From Clostridium vincentii (GTDB lineage Bacteria > Bacillota > Clostridia > Clostridiales > Clostridiaceae): a stretch of 64,000 nucleotides of DNA. Made by a program: the position numbers and the translations under genes. The stretch covers positions 1 to 64,000 of the forward strand of contig NZ_PVXQ01000006.1 in assembly GCF_002995745.1 (NCBI RefSeq), given 5' to 3'. Below the pieces are notes generated by a model. It did not search any database. It was not told where the DNA came from and saw only the letters and a list, made by a program, of their open reading frames with translations. Positions 48,280 to 56,994 of this stretch are shown piece after piece; the stretch's first letter is position 1; the number at the start of each line of letters is the position of its first letter.

Positions 48280-49353
48280 ATGAGAAAATATTACATTGAT
48301 AACATCAGAATTTTTTGTATTTTATTGTTATTTCCCTTTCATACATGTATGATTTTTAATACGTTTGGAGAGCCATTTTATGTGTTTAGTGAACCTGTTA
48401 ATATCTTTTCGCAGTTTGTTAATATTGTTTATCCTTGGTGGATGGCTTTACTGTTTGCCATAGCAGGTATTTCTTCGGCTTATGCCCTTAAAAAGAGAAG
48501 TGGTAAAAAATATTCAAAAGAAAGAGTATCTAAGCTGCTAATTCCACTTATGTTTGGACTAGTAACAATTATTCCTTTGCAAACTTACATAGCAGATGTT
48601 TTTCATAATGGATATGCAGGAGGATATTTTGAACATTATAAAGTATTCTTTACCAAGTTTACTGATCTAACAGGATATGATGGAGGATTTACCACTGCAC
48701 ATACATGGTTTATGTTATATCTATTTGTGATTTCAATGATATCACTTCCAATTATGCTTTGGTATAACAAGAGTGATAAGAAATTTAATGGAAGCAAAAT
48801 TACAATGCCCATACTTCTTCCAATGTTTATTATTATATTGCTAATGACTCCAATCGTTGAAGTGGGTGGAAAGAGTGTTGGTGAATTCCTTGCATGCTTT
48901 TTAATTGGATTTTTTATTCTTAGTCTTGATGATGTTCAGGACAAGCTTATGAAATATCGTATACCACTTAGTATTTTATGGATAGTGTTTATGGCTTTAA
49001 GAAGTTATTTGTATTTTAATAATGGAGGTCATGGATTGGTATGGGATATTGAGCAACGTATGCTTACTTGGATTGGGATACTTGCAATTATGGGATTTGG
49101 AAAGAGATATTTGAATTTTAACAATAAATTTACGCAGTATTTTTCACCAGCAGCATTTCCAATATATCTCTTCCATCAAACAGTGTTAGTTGTCATTGCT
49201 TTTTATGTGCTAAAGGTTACAAATATTATTCCTTTGCAGTTTGGTTTAATTGTTGTAATGACCTTTGTTATTACATTATTATGTTATGAGATTTCCAGAA
49301 GATTTTCAGTAACATGCTTTATGTTTGGGGTCAAAAAGAAAAAAGATGTTTAA
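48280..49353 (+). CDS. Acyltransferase family 3 membrane protein
   Basis: A 357-residue membrane protein with about ten hydrophobic segments. It opens with the family motif YYIDNIRIFCILLLFPFHT, whose histidine is the conserved catalytic candidate, and has the second conserved region WMALLFAIAGISSAYALKKR, followed by HTWFMLYLF near residue 147. Such proteins acetylate or succinylate surface sugars. The gene stands alone between terminators, so the substrate cannot be inferred from neighbours. Confidence 0.85.
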   Translation: MRKYYIDNIRIFCILLLFPFHTCMIFNTFGEPFYVFSEPVNIFSQFVNIVYPWWMALLFAIAGISSAYALKKRSGKKYSKERVSKLLIPLMFGLVTIIPLQTYIADVFHNGYAGGYFEHYKVFFTKFTDLTGYDGGFTTAHTWFMLYLFVISMISLPIMLWYNKSDKKFNGSKITMPILLPMFIIILLMTPIVEVGGKSVGEFLACFLIGFFILSLDDVQDKLMKYRIPLSILWIVFMALRSYLYFNNGGHGLVWDIEQRMLTWIGILAIMGFGKRYLNFNNKFTQYFSPAAFPIYLFHQTVLVVIAFYVLKVTNIIPLQFGLIVVMTFVITLLCYEISRRFSVTCFMFGVKKKKDV

Positions 49354-49360
49354 GCTACTA

Positions 49361-49399
49361 AAAGCTGATTTCTGTACTATGCAGGAGTCAGCTTTTTTA
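49361..49399 (+). terminator. Terminator after the acyltransferase gene
   Basis: AAAGCTGATTTCTG (49361-49374) pairs with CAGGAGTCAGCTTT (49382-49395) with minor mismatch, followed by a T-tract. Confidence 0.85.
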
Positions 49400-49548
49400 A
49401 TGTCATTGACATATATGATTGGTATAGTTGTAATTTCAAACTAGATGAAATAGGAAATATTAATTAATAATAGTTACAGATAAAAGGAGATAATAAGAGA
49501 GATATTTTAATATAGGTATCTATTAGGGCAGAAAGGGGTAATTTATAT

Positions 49549-49577
49549 TTTACAGATAGAGAAGTTATAATTATAAT
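49549..49577 (+). promoter_or_regulatory. Sigma-A promoter of nrdA-nrdB
   Basis: TTTACA (49549-49554) and TATAAT (49572-49577) are 17 bases apart. Transcription would start near 49584, inside the first NrdR-like box. Confidence 0.7.
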
Positions 49578-49634
49578 ATACTATATATTGTAGATAGATG
49601 AATTAAAATAAAAATCATGCACTACATATTGTAT
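49578..49634 (+). promoter_or_regulatory. Tandem NrdR-like boxes
   Basis: Box 1 (49578-49593, ATACTATATATTGTAG) and box 2 (49619-49634, GCACTACATATTGTAT) each match about 13 of 16 positions of the NrdR pattern ACACTATATATTGTGT. They start 41 bases apart, close to four helix turns, on the same face of DNA. Box 1 covers the transcription start and box 2 abuts the ribosome site. Confidence 0.65.
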
Positions 49635-49646
49635 AGGAGGAAAAGA

Positions 49647-51878
49647 ATGAATACGTTAGATAACCTATGTGAATTTGCCTTGGAGGCTATAAAGGATCAT
49701 GAAGGAATTTATACTAAAGAAAGAATTATAGAGGCTTTAGAGCATATTATAAGACCTAATATGAATGCTAGTGAGGTAAGAGATTCATTAATGCAAGTAT
49801 CTTTGGAGTTAACAACTGAGCTAGAACCAAAATGGCAATTTGTAGCTGCAAGATTATATATAGAAAGATTACATGATCAAGTTAGAAAAAATAGAGGATT
49901 GGATAAAGATAAGAATTTATATTCAGAACTTTATGATTTCATAGCAGACTTAACTGAAAAAAAATTATATGGAAAATATATTCTAGAGAACTATTCTAAA
50001 GAAGATATTTGCATATTAGAAAAGGAATTAAAACCCGAACGAGACTATTTATTCACATATAGTGGAATAAGCCTGCTAAGCTCAAGATATTTAATTAATA
50101 ACTTTAATCGCGATATAGTGGAGCTTCCACAACAAATGTTTATGGGAATCGCTATGCACCTAGCTATTCCCGAAAAGAAGGAAATGAGGGTACAGTGGGC
50201 AAAAAGATTCTATGATGTTCTAAGTTCCCTTAAGGCTACAATGGCAACGCCTACTATAAGTAATGCAAGAAAGCCTTTTTATCAGTTGAGCTCTTGCTTT
50301 ATAGACACTGTTGAGGATAGTTTGCAGGGAATATATAAGACTTTAGATAATTTTGCAAAGGTATCTAAATTTGGTGGTGGCATGGGGATATATCTAGGAA
50401 AGATTAGAGCGTTAGGTTCGCCAATTAGAGGGTTTAAAGGAGCTTCAGGAGGGGTAATTCCTTGGGTGAAATTATATAATGACACAGCAATTGCCGTTGA
50501 TCAACTTGGAGTAAGAAATGGATCAGTCGCAATCTGGATTGATGCATGGCATAAGGATATGCCAGAATTTTTGCAACTTAAAACTAATAATGGGGATGAT
50601 AGAAAAAAAGCCCATGATATTTTTCCGGGTTTATGTTATCCAGATTTATTTTGGAAATTAGCAGAAAAGGATATAGATGCTAACTGGTATATGATGTGTC
50701 CCCATGAAATTAAAATTGCAAAGGGATATTCTTTAGAGGACTTTTATGGACAAGAGTGGGAAAAGAAATATTATGAATGTGTAGAGGATGATAAGATTCC
50801 GAAGCGAGTTATGTCAGTAAAAGATATAGTAAGGCTTATAATTAAAAGCGCTGCAGAAACAGGTACCCCCTTTGCATTCTATAGAGATACAGCAAATAAA
50901 ATGAATCCTAACAAGCATACTGGGATGATTTATTCATCAAATTTATGTACGGAAATAATGCAAAATATGAGTCCTTTAAAAATCGATAAATCAGAGATAA
51001 TTGAGGAGAATGGAGATAAGGTAATAGTTGAAAGGACGAAACCAGGGGATTTTGTTGTCTGTAATTTATCTTCAGTGGTTTTAGGAAATATAGATGTTTT
51101 AAATGATGAGGAACTTGGATATGTTGTTGAAACACAGATAAGAGCTATGGATAATGTTATAGATCTAAATTATTATTCAGTTCCCTATGCAGAAGTAACT
51201 AACAAAAAGTATAGAGGGATAGGCTTGGGGACTAGTGGCTATCATCATATGCTTGCTAATAACAAAATCCATTGGACTGCAGATGAACACTTGGATTTTG
51301 CCGATAAAATATATGAGAGAATTAATTATCATGCAATTAAAGCAAGTATGAGTATTTCAAAGGAAAAAGGAAGATATTCAGAATTTACAGGGTCAGATTG
51401 GGAAAATGGAGATTATTTCATATCACGAGGATATAATTCGAGTGAGTGGATAGAACTTAAGGAGAATATTAAAGAGTATGGGATGAGAAATGGATACCTT
51501 ATGGCAGTTGCTCCAAATGGTTCTACTGCAACTATTGCAGGTACTAGTGAAGGTGTAGATCCTGTAATGTCAAGATTTTATCTAGAGGAGAAGAAGGGAA
51601 GTATTATTCCTAAAACTGCTCCAGATTTATGTGAGGATAACTATTGGTATTACAATTCAGCCTATAATATAGATCAAGAATGGTGTGTGAAAATTAATGG
51701 AATAAGGCAAAGGCATATAGACCAGGGGCAATCCTTTAATTTATATATAACAACTGATTACACAATGAGACAAATAATGAATCTTTATATAGCAGCCTGT
51801 AAGTTTGGAGTTAAGTCAATATATTATGTAAGAAGTAAATCCCTAACTGTGGGAGATTGCGAAAACTGTTCGGCTTAG
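49647..51878 (+). CDS. nrdA: Ribonucleoside-diphosphate reductase, alpha subunit
   Basis: The catalytic subunit of an aerobic class I ribonucleotide reductase, which makes deoxyribonucleotides. The product has 743 residues. Active-site features are the cysteines in LSSCFIDTVEDS and SNLCTEIMQNM, the glutamate in the latter, MAVAPNGSTATIAGTSEG, paired tyrosines in SIYYVRSK, and the C-terminal redox pair CENC. ATG at 49647 lies 6 bases after AGGAGG. It is followed 18 bases later by nrdB. Confidence 0.93.
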   Translation: MNTLDNLCEFALEAIKDHEGIYTKERIIEALEHIIRPNMNASEVRDSLMQVSLELTTELEPKWQFVAARLYIERLHDQVRKNRGLDKDKNLYSELYDFIADLTEKKLYGKYILENYSKEDICILEKELKPERDYLFTYSGISLLSSRYLINNFNRDIVELPQQMFMGIAMHLAIPEKKEMRVQWAKRFYDVLSSLKATMATPTISNARKPFYQLSSCFIDTVEDSLQGIYKTLDNFAKVSKFGGGMGIYLGKIRALGSPIRGFKGASGGVIPWVKLYNDTAIAVDQLGVRNGSVAIWIDAWHKDMPEFLQLKTNNGDDRKKAHDIFPGLCYPDLFWKLAEKDIDANWYMMCPHEIKIAKGYSLEDFYGQEWEKKYYECVEDDKIPKRVMSVKDIVRLIIKSAAETGTPFAFYRDTANKMNPNKHTGMIYSSNLCTEIMQNMSPLKIDKSEIIEENGDKVIVERTKPGDFVVCNLSSVVLGNIDVLNDEELGYVVETQIRAMDNVIDLNYYSVPYAEVTNKKYRGIGLGTSGYHHMLANNKIHWTADEHLDFADKIYERINYHAIKASMSISKEKGRYSEFTGSDWENGDYFISRGYNSSEWIELKENIKEYGMRNGYLMAVAPNGSTATIAGTSEGVDPVMSRFYLEEKKGSIIPKTAPDLCEDNYWYYNSAYNIDQEWCVKINGIRQRHIDQGQSFNLYITTDYTMRQIMNLYIAACKFGVKSIYYVRSKSLTVGDCENCSA

Positions 51879-51896
51879 GAGAGGAGAAATTTTAAT

Positions 51897-52931
51897 ATGA
51901 GTATAAATAGAAAACCACTTTTTAATGAGTTTGGAGATGTTGAGACTAGTAAGAAGCGGATGATAAATGGTAATACCACAAATCTTAATGATTTTAACAA
52001 TATGAAATATTCCTGGGTTAGTGATTGGTACAGACAGGGGATGAATAACTTTTGGATTCCGGAGGAAATAAATTTATCTCAAGATTTAAAGGATTATGGG
52101 AAGCTTTCAGAAGAGGAAAGGGTGGCTTACGATAAAACACTATCCTTCTTAATTTTCTTAGATTCTATACAAACAGCAAATTTAGGTAATATATCAAGCT
52201 ATATAACTGCAAGTGAGGTGAATTTATGCCTTACAATACAAGCGTTTCAAGAAGCTGTACATTCACAAAGTTATAGCTATATGTTGGATACTATTTGTTC
52301 CCCGGAGAAAAGAAATGAAATTCTTTATCAGTGGAAGGATGATAAAATTCTTTTAGAAAGAAACAAGTTTATTGGAGAGCTCTACAATGAATTCATTGTA
52401 GACACAACAAAGAAAAATCTACTGAAAACAATTATGGCTAATTATATTTTAGAAGGAATATATTTTTACTCAGGGTTTATGTTTTTCTATAACCTTGAGA
52501 GGAATGGTAAAATGATAGGGTCTGCTCAAGAGATTAGGTTTATAAATAGGGATGAAAATACTCATTTATGGCTGTTTAGAAATATAATAAAGGAATTACA
52601 AGAAGAGGAACCGGAATTATTTACTAAAGAGATGAATCAAGAGTTGGTCAATATGGTAAAGACTGGGGTAGAACATGAAATTGCCTGGGGACAGTATGTA
52701 ATTGGAGATAGCATACAGGGAATTAATAAAAAATTAATCGAAGATTATATAAAATATTTAGGAAATATTAGATTATCAGCAATTGGGTTACCTAAAATAT
52801 ATACGGATATTAATGAAAATCCAGCAGCTTGGGTAGATGTTTTAGCCGATGCAAATTCAGTTAAAACTGACTTTTTTGAAGGTAAATCGACAGCGTATGC
52901 AAAAGCGGCAACTTTGTTAGATGACCTATAA
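51897..52931 (+). CDS. nrdB: Ribonucleoside-diphosphate reductase, beta subunit
   Basis: The metal-bearing subunit that produces the radical for NrdA. The product has 344 residues. Metal ligands and the radical tyrosine are visible: an aspartate in FLIFLDSIQ, then the E-x2-H-x3-Y pattern in FQEAVHSQSYSYML, and later DENTHLWLF and GVEHEIAWGQY. The tyrosine is present, so this is not the tyrosine-free class Ic form. Confidence 0.93.
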   Translation: MSINRKPLFNEFGDVETSKKRMINGNTTNLNDFNNMKYSWVSDWYRQGMNNFWIPEEINLSQDLKDYGKLSEEERVAYDKTLSFLIFLDSIQTANLGNISSYITASEVNLCLTIQAFQEAVHSQSYSYMLDTICSPEKRNEILYQWKDDKILLERNKFIGELYNEFIVDTTKKNLLKTIMANYILEGIYFYSGFMFFYNLERNGKMIGSAQEIRFINRDENTHLWLFRNIIKELQEEEPELFTKEMNQELVNMVKTGVEHEIAWGQYVIGDSIQGINKKLIEDYIKYLGNIRLSAIGLPKIYTDINENPAAWVDVLADANSVKTDFFEGKSTAYAKAATLLDDL

Positions 52932-53109
52932 AAAAATAAAAAATAAAAATAATCATTTAAAAAAGATCAACATATTAAAAAAATATGTTATAATTATCTT
53001 GATATTTTTAATTTGTTAAAGGTTTACTAAGAGTTGATAAATTTTTAATGAGAAATATGGGGATAAATTTTATTAACTTAAATATATATTTCGAGGAGGA
53101 CAATTATTT

Positions 53110-54729
53110 ATGAAAAAAGGTATTGCCGCGTCAAAGGGATATGCAATAGGAAAAGTATTTCTTCAAGAACATGAAGAAATAGTAATAACAGAGGCTAAGG
53201 TTACAGATGTAATTAAAGAACAGAAAGAATTGCGAAAAGCACTTGATGCTTCAAAAGAACAATTAGAAAAAATTAAGGAAAAAGCAGCAATTGAGATGGG
53301 AGCAAAAAAAGCGGAAGTTTTTGAAGCTCACATTACACTATTAGATGATCCAGAATTTACAGGAGCTATGAAGCTTGAGATTGAAACAAAAAGTATTAAT
53401 GCTATGAAGGCAGTCGACAGCGTGACAAATGGTTTTGTTGCTATATTTGACTCAATGGAAGATGCCTACATGAAAGAAAGAGCAGCTGACATAAAGGATG
53501 TTTCAAAGAGAATTATATCTAATTTAGCTGGGAATGGCGGAAGTGCATTTGCTATAACTGAAGTAAATACAGTAGTTGTTGCTAATGATTTAACACCATC
53601 AGACACCGCTCAATTAGATAGAACTAAGGTTATTGGGTTTGTTACAAATGTAGGTGGAAGAACTTCTCATGCTGCAATTATGGCTAGAACATTAGAAATT
53701 CCAGCTGTACTTGGACTTAGTGATATAACTACTTCAGTTAAGACTGGAGATACAGTTATTCTTGATGGTATTGAAGGACATGTACTTATTAATCCTTCAG
53801 AAGAAGTTATAGCTGAGTACCATGAAAGAAATAGGAAATTCATTGCTGAGCAAGAAGGATTAAAGAAACTAATAGATGTTAAGACTGCTACTAAGTCAGG
53901 TAAGAGAATAGAGGTTTGTGGAAACATTGGCAAGCCTGAAGATGTATTAACTGTACTAGCAAATGGTGGAGATGGTATTGGTTTATTTAGAAGCGAATTC
54001 TTATATATGGATAGAGAAAGTGCTCCAACTGAAGATGAACAATATGAAAGCTATAAATTCGTTCTTGAAAAAATGGAAGGAAAGCAAGTTGTAATTAGAA
54101 CACTTGATATTGGTGGAGATAAGACTCTTCCTTACTTGCCATTACCTCAAGAAATGAATCCATTTTTAGGATACAGAGCAATAAGACTTTGTCTAGATAA
54201 AAAAGATATATTTAAGGTTCAATTAAGAGCCTTATTAAGAGCTTCTGTATTTGGTAATCTTTGCGTTATGTTCCCAATGATATCTGGGTTGCAAGAATTT
54301 ATTCAGGCTAAGGAAGTTGTTGAAGAATGTAAGAAAGAATTAAAATCAGAAGGACAATCCTTCGCAGAAGATATACAATGGGGTATTATGGTTGAAATCC
54401 CATCTGCTGCAGTTTGTGCTGATGAACTTGCAAAACATGTTGATTTCTTCTCAATAGGAACTAATGACTTAATTCAATATACATTAGCTGCTGACAGAAT
54501 GAGTGAAAAGGTATCTTACCTATATAACCCAATGCATCCAGCAGTATTAAGACTTATAAAAATGACTATCGACGGTGCTCATAAGCAGGGCAAATGGGTA
54601 GGCATGTGTGGAGAAATGGCTGGAGATGACATTGCTATACCAACTCTTGTTGAATATGGTTTGGATGAATTCTCGATGAGTGCTACTTCAATGCTTAATG
54701 CTAAAAGAGTAATTTTAGAACAAGAATAA
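53110..54729 (+). CDS. ptsI: Phosphoenolpyruvate-protein phosphotransferase (Enzyme I)
   Basis: Enzyme I starts the sugar phosphotransferase relay by moving phosphate from PEP to HPr. The product has 539 residues. The N-terminal domain begins MKKGIAASKGYAIGK; the phosphorylated histidine is in GGRTSHAAIMAR (near residue 185); the PEP-binding domain has LFRSEFLYMDR and the catalytic cysteine in GMCGEMAGD. GAGGAGG precedes the ATG. No HPr gene is adjacent; the gene stands alone. Confidence 0.95.
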   Translation: MKKGIAASKGYAIGKVFLQEHEEIVITEAKVTDVIKEQKELRKALDASKEQLEKIKEKAAIEMGAKKAEVFEAHITLLDDPEFTGAMKLEIETKSINAMKAVDSVTNGFVAIFDSMEDAYMKERAADIKDVSKRIISNLAGNGGSAFAITEVNTVVVANDLTPSDTAQLDRTKVIGFVTNVGGRTSHAAIMARTLEIPAVLGLSDITTSVKTGDTVILDGIEGHVLINPSEEVIAEYHERNRKFIAEQEGLKKLIDVKTATKSGKRIEVCGNIGKPEDVLTVLANGGDGIGLFRSEFLYMDRESAPTEDEQYESYKFVLEKMEGKQVVIRTLDIGGDKTLPYLPLPQEMNPFLGYRAIRLCLDKKDIFKVQLRALLRASVFGNLCVMFPMISGLQEFIQAKEVVEECKKELKSEGQSFAEDIQWGIMVEIPSAAVCADELAKHVDFFSIGTNDLIQYTLAADRMSEKVSYLYNPMHPAVLRLIKMTIDGAHKQGKWVGMCGEMAGDDIAIPTLVEYGLDEFSMSATSMLNAKRVILEQE

Positions 54730-54808
54730 GAAATAAGGCACATGAAAGGAAATATACAAGTATACTCATTTGTTATTTTTTTGATTGTGTCTAAGTAACC
54801 AAATAAAT

Positions 54809-54861
54809 AGGAGCTGTTGCAAAAGGATTTTAAAATCCTAATATGCATCAGTTCCTTTTTT
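54809..54861 (+). terminator. Terminator after ptsI with nested hairpin
   Basis: AGGAGCTGTTGCA (54809-54821) pairs with TGCATCAGTTCCT (54844-54856), and the loop contains a second perfect hairpin AGGATTTT/AAAATCCT. A T-tract follows. The rest of the 54730-55047 gap holds an inverted repeat described separately and otherwise nothing I can support. Confidence 0.7.
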
Positions 54862-54965
54862 GTATAATAGATTATTAAAAGAGCGGGTTCAGAATTTTAC
54901 AAGTAAATAATTGCTGAAAAAATAATTATAATATTAATGGGATTTATGGTATTATTTTAATGTAT

Positions 54966-55000
54966 TACCTTATTAAGCACAAAAATATTTTAATAAGGTA
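54966..55000 (+). repeat. Perfect 11-bp inverted repeat upstream of the zinc-ribbon genes
   Basis: TACCTTATTAA (54966-54976) and TTAATAAGGTA (54990-55000) are perfect complements with a 13-base spacer, 48 bases before the first zinc-ribbon gene. It could be an operator or an RNA hairpin in the leader. Confidence 0.6.
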
Positions 55001-55047
55001 TGTTGTTTTGTTATTTTATAAAATATATATAAATAGGGGGAATAATA

Positions 55048-55890
55048 ATGTTTTGTAAAAATTGTGGTAGTCAGATTGCCGAGGGCGATGGGTTCTGTGG
55101 TAATTGTGGACAACCTGGAGAAAATCAAAAAGGAATTAAACAAGATAAACCAAGAGATTTGATTATAATAAAATTAATAAAAACCTATTTCATTAAGCCG
55201 TTATCATTTTTTAGTGAATTAAAAAATGATGATACAGTGAAAACATCTGTAGGGTTACTTGCAGGGTTGTCTATAATATATGGATTGATAAATATTTTAT
55301 ATACGTCATCATTAATTAATTCTTTTTTTAGTATGTTTAATAAGCTACCAGATATTTTATCTAAATCTGGAATAATATCTGCACAAGAAGCAATAACTGC
55401 TAAACAAGAATTACTTTTATCAAGTGAAGTTGTTGATATGAAAAATAACATTAGTGCATTTGTGGATAATAAAGATGTGTTCCTTAACGGAACTGGTCAA
55501 GTAGTAGGAATAATAATATTAACAGGTATAATTTTAGCTATTATTAATTCAGTTATCTTAAAAAACAGGATGAGTTATAAAGATATATTAATAATATCAA
55601 CTGCATCATATATTCCATTAGTATTATCTTTAGGAGTAGCTACTATAGTGACTTTTATTAGTGCTACTTTTGGAGCATTTATATTAATTTCTGGATATAT
55701 ATTATCATTTATTACTATATACAGTGGTATAAGACAATTAAGTGAAGAAAAAAATGACAAGGTATTTATCATAATGGCAATATTGTTTATAGTGGTATCG
55801 GCTGTACTCGCAATATTCGTTACAAAACAATTTGAAAGTTCTATTATGGAAATTTCAAATGCTTTCGAAACAATGGGAAGTTTCATTTAG
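55048..55890 (+). CDS. Zinc-ribbon membrane protein with Yip1-like segments
   Basis: A 280-residue protein. The first 25 residues form a double-knuckle zinc ribbon (FCKNCGSQ and FCGNCGQP). After a short linker come about five membrane segments between residues 65 and 270. The membrane part resembles Yip1-type bundles, though this is not certain. It is first of three neighbouring genes whose products all begin with the same kind of ribbon. Function unknown. Confidence 0.7.
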   Translation: MFCKNCGSQIAEGDGFCGNCGQPGENQKGIKQDKPRDLIIIKLIKTYFIKPLSFFSELKNDDTVKTSVGLLAGLSIIYGLINILYTSSLINSFFSMFNKLPDILSKSGIISAQEAITAKQELLLSSEVVDMKNNISAFVDNKDVFLNGTGQVVGIIILTGIILAIINSVILKNRMSYKDILIISTASYIPLVLSLGVATIVTFISATFGAFILISGYILSFITIYSGIRQLSEEKNDKVFIIMAILFIVVSAVLAIFVTKQFESSIMEISNAFETMGSFI

Positions 55891-55955
55891 TATAAAATTG
55901 AGGATAAATAGACATATTATTTTTACATTAAATATTAACTATGGGGGAATAATTT

Positions 55956-56960
55956 ATGAGCATATGTAAAAAATGCGGAGAAATAGTAAAGGAAAATGCT
56001 AAATTTTGTACAAAATGTGGAGAAGTAGTTAATTTAAGTGATAATATAAATATTTCAGATGATGAAAATGTAATTGAGAAAATATTTTTAGAAGATGGTA
56101 CAAATGAGGTTCATCAAGATAAAAAAACTAATAAAAAGAAAGTTAAAATAATATTATTTGCAATAACAACTATTTTAATAGTTTCAATAGCTGGCACATT
56201 AACATATATAAAAATAAATTCTAATCCAAAAGATGAGAGCCAAAGAATAGATATACTAAACGCAGATACAACTAATTATCCTAATATATCAATAAGAATA
56301 AAAACTGATAATTATTCAGAAGATATTGTTAGAGAAAATTTTACTGTAAAAGAAGATGAATCTTTTCAAAAGAATATACAACTTGACTCAGCAATAGAAG
56401 AAAATGAGTATTTAATAACATATAACACTTCAGATGAAAGTACGTCTGGAAAAAGAAATATAAAGTTGGCTTACTTGGAAAATGATAAGGAAGTAATAGC
56501 AGAGGTAAATTATTTAGCTCCAGAAAAAAGCAAAGATACTACTAAAACTGTTAATTCTAATAATGCAGTTAATACCTATGACAATAATGAAGTAGATATT
56601 AAGAATACAATGGACAAGTATCTGAGGAATTTTATCCAAATGATAAATAATAAGGATACCTATTATATTAAGGAAATATTAGATTTAAACGGAAGTTTAT
56701 TAGCTGAATTGAACGATACTGTAGTAAGCTACAAAGAACAAAATATAAGTGAAAGCTTAATAGATCATAAAATTGAAGCTATAAATAAAATAAGTGATAC
56801 TCAGTATGAGGTAGTTATTTATGAAAAATACAACATATATTATGGCAAAAAAAGTGAATATAAAATTACTGAGTTTAGAACAACATATGTTGTGAATAAA
56901 ATTGGCTCAGCATTCAAGGTATATTCAATAAAGAAAATAGATAATTTAGGTAGTAAATAA
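55956..56960 (+). CDS. Zinc-ribbon membrane protein, TcaA-like
   Basis: A 334-residue protein with an N-terminal zinc ribbon (CKKCGE and CTKCGE, residues 4-22), one membrane segment (about 63-84), a beta-rich outside domain (YPNISIRIKTDNYSEDIV, about 105-200), and a C-terminal NTF2-like domain from about 220. This order resembles TcaA of staphylococci, a membrane protein tied to glycopeptide response. It lies 65 bases after the first ribbon gene. Assignment to the family rests on layout only. Confidence 0.6.
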   Translation: MSICKKCGEIVKENAKFCTKCGEVVNLSDNINISDDENVIEKIFLEDGTNEVHQDKKTNKKKVKIILFAITTILIVSIAGTLTYIKINSNPKDESQRIDILNADTTNYPNISIRIKTDNYSEDIVRENFTVKEDESFQKNIQLDSAIEENEYLITYNTSDESTSGKRNIKLAYLENDKEVIAEVNYLAPEKSKDTTKTVNSNNAVNTYDNNEVDIKNTMDKYLRNFIQMINNKDTYYIKEILDLNGSLLAELNDTVVSYKEQNISESLIDHKIEAINKISDTQYEVVIYEKYNIYYGKKSEYKITEFRTTYVVNKIGSAFKVYSIKKIDNLGSK

Positions 56961-56994
56961 AATTAAAAAGCACATAGAGATTAGGGGTGTAATA

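Noticed and set aside
52970..52994. ACATATT/AATATGT hairpin with TATAAT before ptsI as a promoter
   Set aside because: No -35 element at a proper distance; the hairpin is A/T only and could arise by chance in this AT-rich gap.
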